64,000 nucleotides of DNA from Bryopsis sp. KO-2023 (taxonomy: Eukaryota > Chlorophyta > Ulvophyceae > Bryopsidales > Bryopsidaceae), in the NCBI GenBank assembly GCA_030272585.1, contig BSYQ01000001.1, positions 5,456,001-5,520,000 of the forward strand, in the 5' to 3' direction. Numbering within the stretch: the stretch's first letter is position 1; each line of letters starts with the position of its first letter. Position numbers and translations under genes: made by a program. Below, one piece after another: positions 23,341-33,428 of the stretch. The notes under the pieces were generated by a model. That model was not told the DNA's origin. It searched no databases and saw only the letters and a program-made list of their open reading frames with translations.

Positions 23341-24433
23341 ATGGTTTCGGAGCAGGCACCTCACACGAGGTAGCGATCACTGGGAAGGAAACGGGTCGAG
23401 GGGCACGTCAAAGTCTTTCCTCGGAACAGAACTATGACGACAAGACAACGCAAACAAAAAGCGCAGTCAGGTGACGCGCGATCTGGATCAGCAAAGGAAA
23501 GTTCGAACGATCACAGTAACAGGAAACGCGGAAGTGTCCGTGATCGGTTATCGACGGTGGAAAACGCTATTGTTGAATTGTTGGGAAGCCAGAAAAGTCT
23601 CGTCGGAGGAATTAACGAGGTTCTAAAAGAGTTCCGAGGTTTGGCGTCAAACAGATTGTGTAACCAGAAAACAGGATCACCGCCGACAGTTGGGAAAGTA
23701 TCCCGACGGCAGGGAAGACAGATCGCAAAGAAGGTACACAGTTCGACGTCGAATAAGGAAGACGACACGGTGGTTGGTGATGGAAATGGTGAAGGAAGTT
23801 TGGCGTCGGAGGATGAGGACGTCATGCCAGAAATGAAGGACGTCGGCATGCGGGATGCATGCATGCCGGAAAAGAAAGAGTCGGCGACGCCGACCACGCT
23901 CGATGACCACCCTGGGGGGCAGAATGAGGCGGAGACGAGTTCATACGCCATGAGGCCTCAGGATTCAGTTGGCGAACGTCAGGCTGAAGGTTGTCACACA
24001 GACGTCGGAAATGCAGTCCCTGGAAAATCAGATGTTGATTTCCAAATGGATGCCGACGAAGAGGGGAGTGTGGTTGGGTCGACCGGGGAAAAGGAGTCGA
24101 ACGCAGAGGAATTGACAGCATCGGGAGTGGGTAGTCGATCCACCCTGCTGAGGTTGCGCGGCTCGCTGTCTCATGAGGCAGTTACAGTGTTGGTCGACAG
24201 CGGGGCTTCGACTGATTTCGTTTCAGAAAGCTTGGTGAAACGGTTGGGATTGAGGTACCGACCGGATAAGAATGCAAAGCCAGTTTCGCTGGCTGATGAT
24301 TCAAAGGCCCATGTGATCAGAGATAGGACTTTCCGGTTACGGTACCGTAAACCGTACCGTAACCCCACTCCGGTCACTTACGGTTACGGTAGTTACGGTC
24401 CGGACCGGAGTGGTTTTCGTGCTCGGAACCGGA

Positions 24434-24898
24434 CAGAGATAGGACTTTACGGTTACGGTCACCGTAACCGGACCGTAACCACCGTAACCGGACCGTAACC
24501 GGAGTACAATTTTCGTCAGAAAATCGTACTTTTACGGCCGTAACCGTAGCACCGTACCACTCCGTACCGCTCCGTACCGGACCGTAACGACCGTAACGGC
24601 CGTAACAACCGTAAACCGTAGAAAGTGACCCTCGCAGGGTCCCGCGATTCCAAAGGAACCCAGGGGGATTCGAACCCGCGACCCTACTGACTGCAGCCTA
24701 ACGCTTTAGCACTGAACCACGCTACTTCACGGTGATTTAGGGCCTACCGTAGTTATACCGTACCTGTTCCGTACCGTAAAAACAACATATTACTCCGGTT
24801 ACGGTACGGAGTTACGGCCGTAGTACGGTGACCGTAACCCGACCGTAACCGGACCGGACCGGAGTCGGACCAAAAATTTGGCCCAAGTCCTATCTCTG
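24434..24898. mobile_element. hAT-like MITE (inner copy), inserted in the outer copy
   Basis: 465 bp with the same 14-bp terminal inverted repeats as the outer copy, and its own 8-bp target duplication GAACCGGA (24426-24433 and 24899-24906). It is therefore a separate, later insertion of the same family into itself, not a tandem duplication. It carries a second tRNA-Cys-like segment (24655-24727, minus). Confidence 0.93.
24655..24727 (-). other. tRNA-Cys-like segment in the inner MITE
   Basis: 73 nt, the length of a tRNA. The minus strand has an A-box-like GTGGTTCAGTGCTAAAGCG, a GCA triplet in CTGCAGT as in tRNA-Cys, and a perfect B box GGTTCGAATCC (24676-24666). The anticodon and acceptor stems pair poorly, so a working tRNA is unlikely; the pol III promoter boxes look intact. 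Confidence 0.7.
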
Positions 24899-25013
24899 GA
24901 ACCGGACCACCGTACCACTCCGTACTGCTCCGGTACCGGACCGTACCGACCGTAACCACCGTACCAACCGTAAACCGTAAATAGTAACCCCCGCAGGGTC
25001 CCGAGAACCCAAA

Positions 25014-25086
25014 GGAACCCAGGGGGATTCGAACCCACGACCTTACAGACTACAGCCTAACGCTTTAGCACCGAACCACACTACTT
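25014..25086 (-). other. tRNA-Cys-like segment in the outer MITE
   Basis: 73 nt, the same layout as 24655-24727 with scattered substitutions; B box GGTTCGAATCC at 25035-25025. The anticodon-like triplet context has drifted (CTGTAGT). Confidence 0.68.
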
Positions 25087-28000
25087 CACGATGAGTTAGG
25101 GGCTACCGTAGCTATACCGTACCTGTTCCGTACCGTAAAAACAACATATTACTCCGGTTACGGTACGGAGTTACGGCCGTAATACGGAACCGTAACTCGA
25201 CCGTAACCGGACCGGACCGTAGCCGGACCAGAATTTTGGCCCAAGTCCTATCTCTGCATGTGATTGGGACCTGCATGACAACTGTTCGATTCGGGAAGTA
25301 TAGAACAAAAAGGAAATTTCTGGTGCTGAAAGAGCTAATGCATGACATGATTTTCGGAAAGTCGTGGCTAACGGACGAAAATCCAAAAATCGATTGGATT
25401 ACGCATAAAGTGACGATCAACAGAATGGGCAAGCCAGATTTGGTGCTGCAAGGTCATTATGGTGACCATCCAGAAACCAAGAACTGTGGAAGGAGATTAA
25501 ACCTCCTATCAGCCAAGCAACTATCAAAACTGATCAAAGCAAATGAGGAGCAACTGTTTGCTCTATGGATCAAGCCATCAACTGAATCAAACTCAGAGCT
25601 ACCTGAATGGGAACTGCAAACTGAAGGAAAGGACTGTGAGAGTGAAGGGGAGATTACAATAATGGAACTGCTGAATGGAGACTTCCAGGGGAAACAACAA
25701 CAAGAACTGACTGGAACATCACAACATGGGATGGAACTGAATGCCACCCAGAGAAATAAGGAGGTCATGTCACAACCAGATTCGCATCCAGAGTCGAGAA
25801 AAGACAAAACAAAGGACGAAGTTGGAAAAGCGAACTCTGGGACAGACTATGACGAGAGTGATGTTACAGTCGACCCAAAACTGCATGGAATGATCGATGA
25901 CATCCCAGAGGAACTAAGTGGACTGAAGGAGGTGTTACGTCAACATGCAAAGAGATTTCCCGAGGATCTACCAAAGAAGCTACCTCCTCGCCGCATGCAC
26001 GATTTCGAAATCACCGAGCAGCCGGATTCCAAACCGGTCTCACGTCCGATCTACAAGCTCAGCCCAAGGGAACTCACGGAAGTGCGCTCACAGCTCGATT
26101 ACCTGCTGTCGCACAACATGATACGGCCGTCGCACAGTCCGTATGGAGCACCTGTAATCTTCGCGGCGAAATCAGATGGATCGTTGCGCATGTGCATCGA
26201 TTATCGAATGCTCAACAAGCAGACGGTGCGCTCAAGATACTCGTTGCCCAGGATGGACGAGATGGCTGATCAGGTGGAAGGAGCACGCTATTTCACGAAA
26301 ATAGACTTACGGAGTGGCTACTGGCAGGTGCGCATCAAGGATGCACATGTTCGGAAATCGGCATTCCGAACTCGGTACGGCCATTTTGAGTGGCTGGTAA
26401 TGCCTTTTGGATTCACGGACGCACCGGCGTACTTTATGCGCCTTATGAATGATACGTTGCGACCGTTTCTGGATCGATTCGTTTTGGTTTTCCTGGATGA
26501 TGTTCTAATTTTCAGTCGAGATGCAAAATCGCATGCCGAGCATGTTCGGCTAGTGCTCGAAAAGCTGCAGGAGCAGAAACTATATGCGAAGGCGAGCAAA
26601 TGCGAGTTTGGAAAGTCTGGCGTGGAGTTCTTAGGAACGTGGATGGAAAAGGATGGCACATACCCAATGGCGAATAAGATCGATGCGATTCGATCGTGGC
26701 CGCAGCCAGCGAATGTGCATGACATACGGAGCTTTTTGGGATTGTGTTCGTTTTACAGACGATTCGTGAGAAATTTTTCGGTCGTGGCTGCCCCATTATC
26801 GAACCTCACGAAATCTGGAAAACCCTGGCACTGGGGTCGACTGGAGAAGGATGCGTTCGAAAGATTAAAGATCGCGATGACATCTGCGCCAGTTTTGAAG
26901 CATTTCGATGATAAGCTGCCGGTGGTGGTGGCGACTGATGCTTCGCAGGAAGGAATTGGAGGGGTGTTGATGCAGCGAGGTGAATCGGGATTGCATCCCA
27001 TCGCTTTCGAATCGCATAAATTTACAGAAGCCGAATCGAACTATCCCGTTCATGAGCAGGAATTACTCGCAATTGTGCATTGCCTGAAGAAATGGAGAAC
27101 GTATTTGGAAGGTCGTCATTTTACATTGCGGACCGACAATGCGAGCTTGGTATGGTTGGATTCCCAGAAAGGATTAACTCGAAGGCAGGTGCGATGGACT
27201 CAATTTCTCGCGCCCTATGATTTCGACACCATTCACATAAAGGGAACAGATAACGTCGTGGCTGACGCCCTCAGTAGATGTCCCCAACCAAATCGGAGTC
27301 ATGGATTGGGTCCAGGAGGGGATCAGGGGTCGTCAGCTCACAAAATCAAAAAGGAATCGACCAGCCATGCATCGATGACGAAATCGAAAGCAAGGAATCA
27401 CGACGACGCATGGAATGCGATTGCGGATTCAATGCAACATGCGAAGTTGGAATGTGGAATCACAGGAATGAATGAAACGACAAATAAAATACTGCCCAAC
27501 AGTGATTCAACTGTTAGGAAGAACAAGGAATCACAGGAACTCTCCAAGGTTTCCAGGGAATTACAGGCTGGAGGGGAGCAAGGGGATGCTACTCCAGATG
27601 TTAAGTCACATCACAAGAAGAAGGATGTGAGATTTCAGACTACTGTGGAAGGTGGTCATATGGAACCTGGAATCAAAAATGAAATGCCCAAAGAAAAGGA
27701 TCCAAACAGGTGGTCTTCAGGAGATGACTCTGATGGAGCTCCTGAGAGTTACAGACCACTGGGCACAAGGCTGGTAAATGACGTTGACAGCCTGGGAGGA
27801 GAGAGGAGACAGAGTATGGAAAAAGGAGGAGCTAAAACTGAAACTGCAAATGCTCTAACAAGGAGCCAAGTTCAACAGAAAACAATTACACCAGAAAAAC
27901 TGGAAAAGGCACAAGAGGAAGATGCATACTGTGGCAACATAAGGAAACTGCTGAAGAAATCAGATCCAAATGTCTGCAAGGAATTTACAATGGATGGAAA

Positions 28001-30064
28001 GCTGATCAAGAAGAAATCTGGACAGATTGTGATCCCCACATCAATCAGACAAGAGGTATTGAAAGAAGCTCATGATTCTGATGTGGCTGGCCATAAGGGC
28101 AGAGATCGAACCCTAGATCTCATTAAAAGATACTATTCCTGGAGGCGAATGGACAAGGATGTGAACGAATACTGTAGAACATGTCCGAAGTGTCAGAAAG
28201 CAAAAGCGGAGGCGAAAGTTCCGGCTGGGAAATTACAGCCGATGCCGATACCAAATCGTCGCTGGGAATCCGTCAGCCTGGATCTCATCGTGCAGTTGCC
28301 GGAAACTGAGAAGGGAAACACGGCGATCGTAGTATTCGTCGACAGATTGAGTAAGATGTCGCACTTTGTGCCGACTGTGACGACCGCGAGCGCAAAGGAC
28401 CTGGCGGAAATATTCTTCAGAGAGGTTTGGCGACATCACGGGATGCCTTCGAATTTGGTGTCCGACCGTGATAGCAGGTTCGTTTCTGCATTCTGGCGCC
28501 GATTGATGGAGTTGAGTGGAACGGAGTTGAAGCTGAGCTCGGCGTTTCATCCGCAAACAGACGGACAAACGGAACGCATGAATCGCGTTCTGGAGGAAAC
28601 CCTACGATGCTATGTTGATGCCAGGCGTCGCGATTGGGACGAAAGACTTCCGGCGGCGGAGTTCGCATACAATAACGGTAAACACAGCTCGACGGGCCAT
28701 TCGCCGTTCTATCTCAACACCGGAGAGCATCCATTGGTTCCGCTGGCGTTAATCGGAAAGCGCGAAATCGAAAGTGAGATCCGAGGAGTGCATGACATTT
28801 TGGGAAATATGAAGAACGACCTGGATTCAGCGAAGATGTTGTTGAAGCGAGCACAGGAAAGACAGAAAAGATATGCGGACAAGTCTCGACGTGAAGAGGA
28901 GTTCAAAATCGGCGATAGGGTTTTACTATCGACCGAAAATCTATCGTTCGCTGGAAGTGGAATTTCGCCGAAACTGGGTCCAAAGTTCGTGGGACCATTC
29001 AAGGTTCTTGCTCGACTGGGAGCAGTTGCCTACAGATTGGAGTTGCCGGAAACGTGGAACATCCATGACGTCTTTCATGTCGTCAGGATGCGTCGATACA
29101 AGGAATCGGAGGATTTCGTGAGACCAGATCCAGAGCCGCCAGCACCAGTGATGAACGAAGGACAACTCGAATACGAGGTGGAGAGAATCCTCGATCATAG
29201 GGAGACTCGTCGTGGGAGATCTGTGAAACGACGATATTTGGTTCGCTGGAAGGGTTTTGGGTCGGAACATGATTCCTGGGAGCCATGGATTCATTTGACG
29301 AACGCAGCAGAAACAGTTTTGGCATACCATCAACTCGTTGGTATCCAGCCTACGAAGGAGGAAGCTGACCTTCGGCGGCTAATGCAATGATAAGGTGATG
29401 ATTGATCGAAATCGGGCGGAAATCGAAATCGCGAGTAATCCACAGTTCGTCGCTAAGTGAGGGGGCGGTTACGGGAGAGAGAGATGAGAATTACCGTCAG
29501 GCTGGCGCTTACTGCAGGGTAAGATTCGATTGTCCGAAAAGAGATTAATGGAAGTTTGATTTTGAATTTCGATTCTGAATCACAAAAGAAAAGGGAAATG
29601 AAGTCTGATCTGGAAAAAGGGAAATTGACATTCTTTATTTTTGAATTTTGTGGAGGACTCCCCAGATGGTCAGTTTGGAGGGGAGTATCTATTGTTTTGA
29701 CTGTGAATCAGCCTGGGCTTTACTTCTGATTGGTGGAGTATTAGTCTCTTGGCTGTTGTGTTTATTGTTGCTGACTGAGTTTAGACTGAGCCATGGTCTT
29801 ATGGCTGTATACTTTGCTGACAATGGGAATTGATCTCAGGTGGACTAAGTGACTATGATTTTGAGTGAACCAGGAGTGTTGTTTGTGGGAACTCGTGATT
29901 ACTAGTACTCGGTGGAGAGGGTGAACCTCGGTTAGTAAAAAAGGGTTACGTTGATTTGACATTTGACAGTTGGGACAATTATTGATTACTGTGTTTGAGT
30001 TGAGACGTCCGGGTAGTGACATCACGTGCTTGACGGGTGTTTTCAGCCGTGATGTGGAGGGGAT

Positions 30065-30246
30065 TGTAGTCGGACTGGGGAACTTAGGTGTATGACCGAC
30101 TAGGTGAACCCGGATGTGGGTATATCAACTGGAACTGTGTATTTTGGGAGACCGATTTTGACTTGGAAAGAACAACGTTGTAAGAAACTTGACCTCCACT
30201 CACTGACTCACACCACCAAACCTCGCACCCAGAACGACCCGTCACA
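30065..30246 (+). repeat. Right LTR of the chromovirus
   Basis: 182 bp, matching the left LTR; preceded by a purine-rich tract and followed by the target duplication GTTGG. Confidence 0.97.
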
Positions 30247-30251
30247 GTTGG

Positions 30252-30542
30252 ATGCAAAAAGTGGGGGGCAAACTTGAACGTGCACATCACTTCAGAGTGG
30301 GAAACAAACTCAAAACGAAAGAACGTTATTGCAATGGCCAATTGAGTTCCAACTCACAACAGTTTTGTACCAATTTGACTTTGGTTTGCAACGGAGCGAG
30401 CTCGAGTGGGTGGAGCTTTTTGCAACAGAATGGCTTAACCGTCAGCGCAGACTCCAAAAAAGATTCTCAAAGCGTCTATTTTGAAAAAGTCGAAAAAAAT
30501 TCCCCAAAAAATTCCTACAATTTTTTTTCTATATATTGGGGG
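30252..30542. other. Spacer between the chromovirus and the TRIM-like element
   Basis: 290 bp of pre-insertion flank with no feature recognised. Confidence 0.5.
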
Positions 30543-30683
30543 TGTTGAGTAATTGATCGATTTGGTTGAAATCGTGTGGCGTTTCGCGTGTGGCGCTTCG
30601 CATGCTTGACAGAAACTGGGGAAAGCATATAACGAAACTTTGTGGAACTTTGGACAACTCTTCGTGTAAAAGCGTTTAGTTCA
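30543..30683 (+). repeat. Left LTR of the TRIM-like element
   Basis: 141 bp, TG...CA, same as 31553-31693. Confidence 0.88.
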
Positions 30684-31552
30684 CAACATGGTTTCGGAGC
30701 CGAAGTTCTGATTCTGGGGTATCGTCCCTGTGACGAGCGTGAGCACTCTGTCGAAAACAATCCCAGGAGCGAGTCCAAGTCGAGCCTTTGCGCTTGAAGT
30801 TCGACCTCACCCCCGACGTTTCCTATTTCTGGAAGGACGTCCACAGTGGCGCTTTCACACTTTTCCTCGCCAGAGAGCGAGTGACAGGAACGTACCGCAA
30901 CGCTTGGTGGGCGTTGCGAGCGAGGAGATCGGTGCGCTATGCGAGTGTTACGTCGTTTGCTTTTGAACGGTACTTGATGGGACGTATGGGAGTCCCTCGT
31001 TCAATTTGACGAGACGAGAGTCGCTCGGCTGAGGACGGAAGCAGTAAGACCTGGAGTAACAATGGACGTGAGCGCGCGCGCGTCACATCGGCAGTTTCCT
31101 ACCACTGAAACGACACCTGACACCAAGAGTCGACCAGATATCACAGTCCCCGCCAGAGAAGAGCTTGGGACGTCAAGAGTGATGCGACTGGGCGGGTGGG
31201 CGTTGGGAGTTTGAAAACTGACCGACAGAGACGTTTTTTGACGACCTGGAATCGACGTATCAACGTAGTCGTGGCCTGAGCGACGCAGGACAAAGAAGTC
31301 AGGTTTGGGGTCGAGAGTGGAGTGGAATTATGATGCGGTACAATGTGGGCTTATTTTTTCCATGCATGGATTTATGGGGTCTTTGTTTTTGGAATGGTCC
31401 ATCATTGTGTTTTGCGACCTTTTTGGTTTTTCTGAAGTTATCACAAAGAGGAACTGTGAACCTTGGGAGTTTTTTTGAATTTCGGTTATTTTTTCTTTCG
31501 GGGTTTTTCGTTCTTTTTTTCGGAGCTCTACAGTTCCAGGTGGGTGGGCCCA

Positions 31553-31693
31553 TGTTGAGTAATTGATCGATTTGGTTGAAATCGTGTGGCGTTTCGCGTG
31601 TGGCGCTTCGCATGCTTGACAGAAACTGGGGAAAGCATATAACGAAACTTTGTGGAACTTTGGACAACTCTTCGTGTAAAAGCGTTTAGTTCA
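31553..31693 (+). repeat. Right LTR of the TRIM-like element
   Basis: 141 bp, matches 30543-30683; preceded by a purine-rich tract. Confidence 0.88.
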
Positions 31694-32297
31694 ATGCGTG
31701 TTTCCTAGACTTTCGTAAGAAGTCGGGTCGAACTGTCCCCGACTGAGTCTCAACCAAGGAACACCATCAACAGGGGGCTCTGGCCCACAGTCTAATTTGT
31801 GGTGAATTTTTCCTGCGTACTGATTGATGGTAAAAGGAACAAACAAACAAACAAACAAACATCAATTAAAAGGAACACCTTCAGGCAGAATAAATTCTTG
31901 CCATTTTGGAAACAACCTTACGATATCACTGAGTCGCTATGGTTTGCAGGTAGGGGATCTTTTGGGGTAAACAAAACCCTAATTGGTTCCCCACAGTAAC
32001 CAGCTTACACATTTTTTCGAGTGATGAAGTTTCGATCAACATTGATTGGAAAGTCTGTGTTTGTGTTGCGTGTGAAAAAGCATATACGCCTGATTGACAC
32101 TGTTTGCTTGGGTCGCCTGGAAGGGTGTGCCAGAGAAAATAAAACACCAGCCATACATCCTCGTGCTTCAAGTCTTACCAGGCTTTTCGAATCGATTCTC
32201 TGTTCGTGTTGGAACAGAGGTCGTACTTTTTACATTTTAGAATGTGAATTTAACACATCCCTGAAACACTGCCCCAAATCGCCCGCAGTAGGAAAAC
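31694..32297. other. Spacer with an (AAAC)n tract
   Basis: 600 bp between the TRIM-like element and the SpoVS-like gene. An AAAC repeat lies at about 31836-31861. No gene recognised; the 3' UTR of the minus-strand gene should lie at its right side. Confidence 0.5.
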
Positions 32298-33101
32298 CTA
32301 CGCTTTGGGTCTCAAAAAGAGGAAAAAATCGAACCCGACCTCTTGTCTGCCCGTTTCTTCATCCACAACTTTGGCAAAGGTGGGCACCATCGCTAGATCC
32401 ACGCCTTCTTCCAGCAAGCATTTTCTCGTGTACGCAATTCCCATCAACCCACTCTCGATCGATCTGACCCCCCGACACCGCACGACGACGTGCGGCCCAG
32501 CTCCGATACGATCCACCACTGCCGATCTTATTTCAGTGGGATGCGTGTCGTCTTCCACCCGAATTACCTCTGGGAAAAGCACGTTGCCCTCTCGATTCCT
32601 CAAGAATCGATCGAAGGGGTCCTCCCGTGAAACAACGAGAAAACTCACCAAACGATCGGGTACTGGGACGAGTTTCAGCATGGTGGGGTCGTCCATGTAG
32701 AGAAACACATCGAACCAATTCCCGACATTGTCCATGAGCACGTGTGTCATGGTGGAGAGCGCCTTGACCGCCGTGTGGATCCCTCCTCCTTTGGTTTCGA
32801 ACAGGACTCTCCCTGCGTCGGAGAAGATTTTGACGGCATGCCTGCTGGCGGCTTCCGCTTTCGTTTTCCCGACTATTTTTATCAATTCCTTCTTTCGGTC
32901 CACGGGAGGTGGCACACTCACATTCGCATGATGATCGGTCGCCCCCTCTCTGGCGGAAAAAGCTGAAAGCTGACGACCTCCGGAAATGACATGTGAAAGT
33001 GTCCTGTTTCTGTGCACGGGCAGCTTTGGTCTATGGATTGCTCCCCGAAGATGGCTGGGGGAATGGGGTGGCGACTGGAAAGGTCGCGCGTGGATCCGCA
33101 T
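32298..33101 (-). CDS. Organelle-targeted protein with two SpoVS/Alba-like domains
   Basis: Single exon of 267 residues from the ATG at 33101. The first 60 residues are rich in Arg, His, Pro and Ser and almost free of acid (MRIHARPFQSPPHSPSHLRG), like a mitochondrial or plastid leader. Two similar alpha/beta units follow. The first (ELIKIVGKTKAEAASRHAVK to STMTHVL) and the second (PEVIRVEDDTHPTEIRSAVVD to DFFLFLRP) share the pattern of bacterial stage V sporulation protein S: a strand, a helix after a Ser/Thr-rich turn, a GAG.H.VVRCRGV.SIESG-like second helix region, then VDLAMVP.F and a final strand. SpoVS belongs to the Alba nucleic-acid-binding superfamily. The family call is by motif pattern only. 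The gene lies 327 bp downstream of exportin-4 on the same strand. Confidence 0.6.
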   Translation of the reverse strand: MRIHARPFQSPPHSPSHLRGAIHRPKLPVHRNRTLSHVISGGRQLSAFSAREGATDHHANVSVPPPVDRKKELIKIVGKTKAEAASRHAVKIFSDAGRVLFETKGGGIHTAVKALSTMTHVLMDNVGNWFDVFLYMDDPTMLKLVPVPDRLVSFLVVSREDPFDRFLRNREGNVLFPEVIRVEDDTHPTEIRSAVVDRIGAGPHVVVRCRGVRSIESGLMGIAYTRKCLLEEGVDLAMVPTFAKVVDEETGRQEVGFDFFLFLRPKA

Positions 33102-33428
33102 TTGTCCAGGAACTGAATGCAGGAAACGAGCGAGACGTTTGTTACCCAATTGGGTGGCCAGGTCTGTCTGGGGAGCTGGTGCCCCTTCAGCTGACGATCA
33201 AAAACAAGATTCGAGGAGAATGAACCATCAAACATGATGCCAAAATCAGGAATTCTTAAAAAGTCATGCAGGCAACCCGACCTGGCCACCAAATGAATTA
33301 ATCAACGAAAAGGAAAAACAAAAAAACATCTCCATCAAGCTACTCCTATAATCCAGCCCACCGAGCCAACCAACATCAAAGACACAGCTACAATAAAAAA
33401 ATAGGAACTCCCTCAATTCCCCCTCCTG
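33102..33428. other. Spacer between exportin-4 and the SpoVS-like gene
   Basis: 327 bp, AT-rich, nothing recognised; likely the exportin-4 3' UTR and the SpoVS-like promoter. Confidence 0.5.

Larger units (their letters stand above)
24318..25256. mobile_element. hAT-like MITE (outer copy), inserted in the chromovirus
   Basis: Perfect 14-bp terminal inverted repeats CAGAGATAGGACTT / AAGTCCTATCTCTG, flanked by the 8-bp direct repeat CATGTGAT (24310-24317 and 25257-25264). An 8-bp target duplication and a CAG(A/G)G start are marks of the hAT superfamily. There is no transposase frame, so it is non-autonomous. Without the inner copy and its duplicated target it would be about 465 bp. The body is built largely from CCGTAAC/GTTACGG words and contains a tRNA-Cys-like segment (25014-25086, minus). 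It sits in the protease part of the LTR element. Confidence 0.93.
23159..30246 (+). mobile_element. Ty3/gypsy LTR retrotransposon with chromodomain (chromovirus), fossil
   Basis: 7.1-kb element with 182-bp terminal repeats that begin TG and end CA, flanked by the 5-bp target duplication GTTGG (23154-23158 and 30247-30251). A primer-binding site (TGGTTTCGGAGC) starts at 23342, and a purine-rich tract ends at about 30063. A first frame from 23434 holds a coiled coil, an acidic region and an aspartic-protease motif (VDSGAS). The pol region (about 25265-29390) has reverse transcriptase (FLDD at about 26490), RNase H, an HHCC-type integrase with a D,D,E core, and a C-terminal chromodomain (about 29160-29340) ending in RWKGFGSEHDSWEPW. 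No typical capsid or zinc knuckle was recognised. By eye the LTRs look identical, so the insertion is young. It is broken about once, by a nested hAT-like element (24318-25256); otherwise it looks whole. Confidence 0.95.
30543..31693 (+). mobile_element. TRIM-like small non-autonomous LTR element, fossil
   Basis: Two direct 141-bp repeats, TGTTGAG to AGTTCA (30543-30683 and 31553-31693), look identical by eye and bound an 869-bp interior. A primer-binding site TGGTTTCGGAGCC starts at 30689, with the same core as in the neighbouring chromovirus, and a GGTGGGTGGG purine tract lies before the right repeat. No polymerase is present, and only a short open frame of unknown kind. Total 1,151 bp, in the range of terminal-repeat retrotransposons in miniature. 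No 5-bp target duplication is apparent. It is non-autonomous and probably young, given the repeat identity. Confidence 0.82.

Noticed and set aside
24655-25086. Two functional tRNA-Cys genes
   Set aside because: Anticodon and acceptor stems pair poorly and both lie inside MITE copies; treated as tRNA-derived modules.
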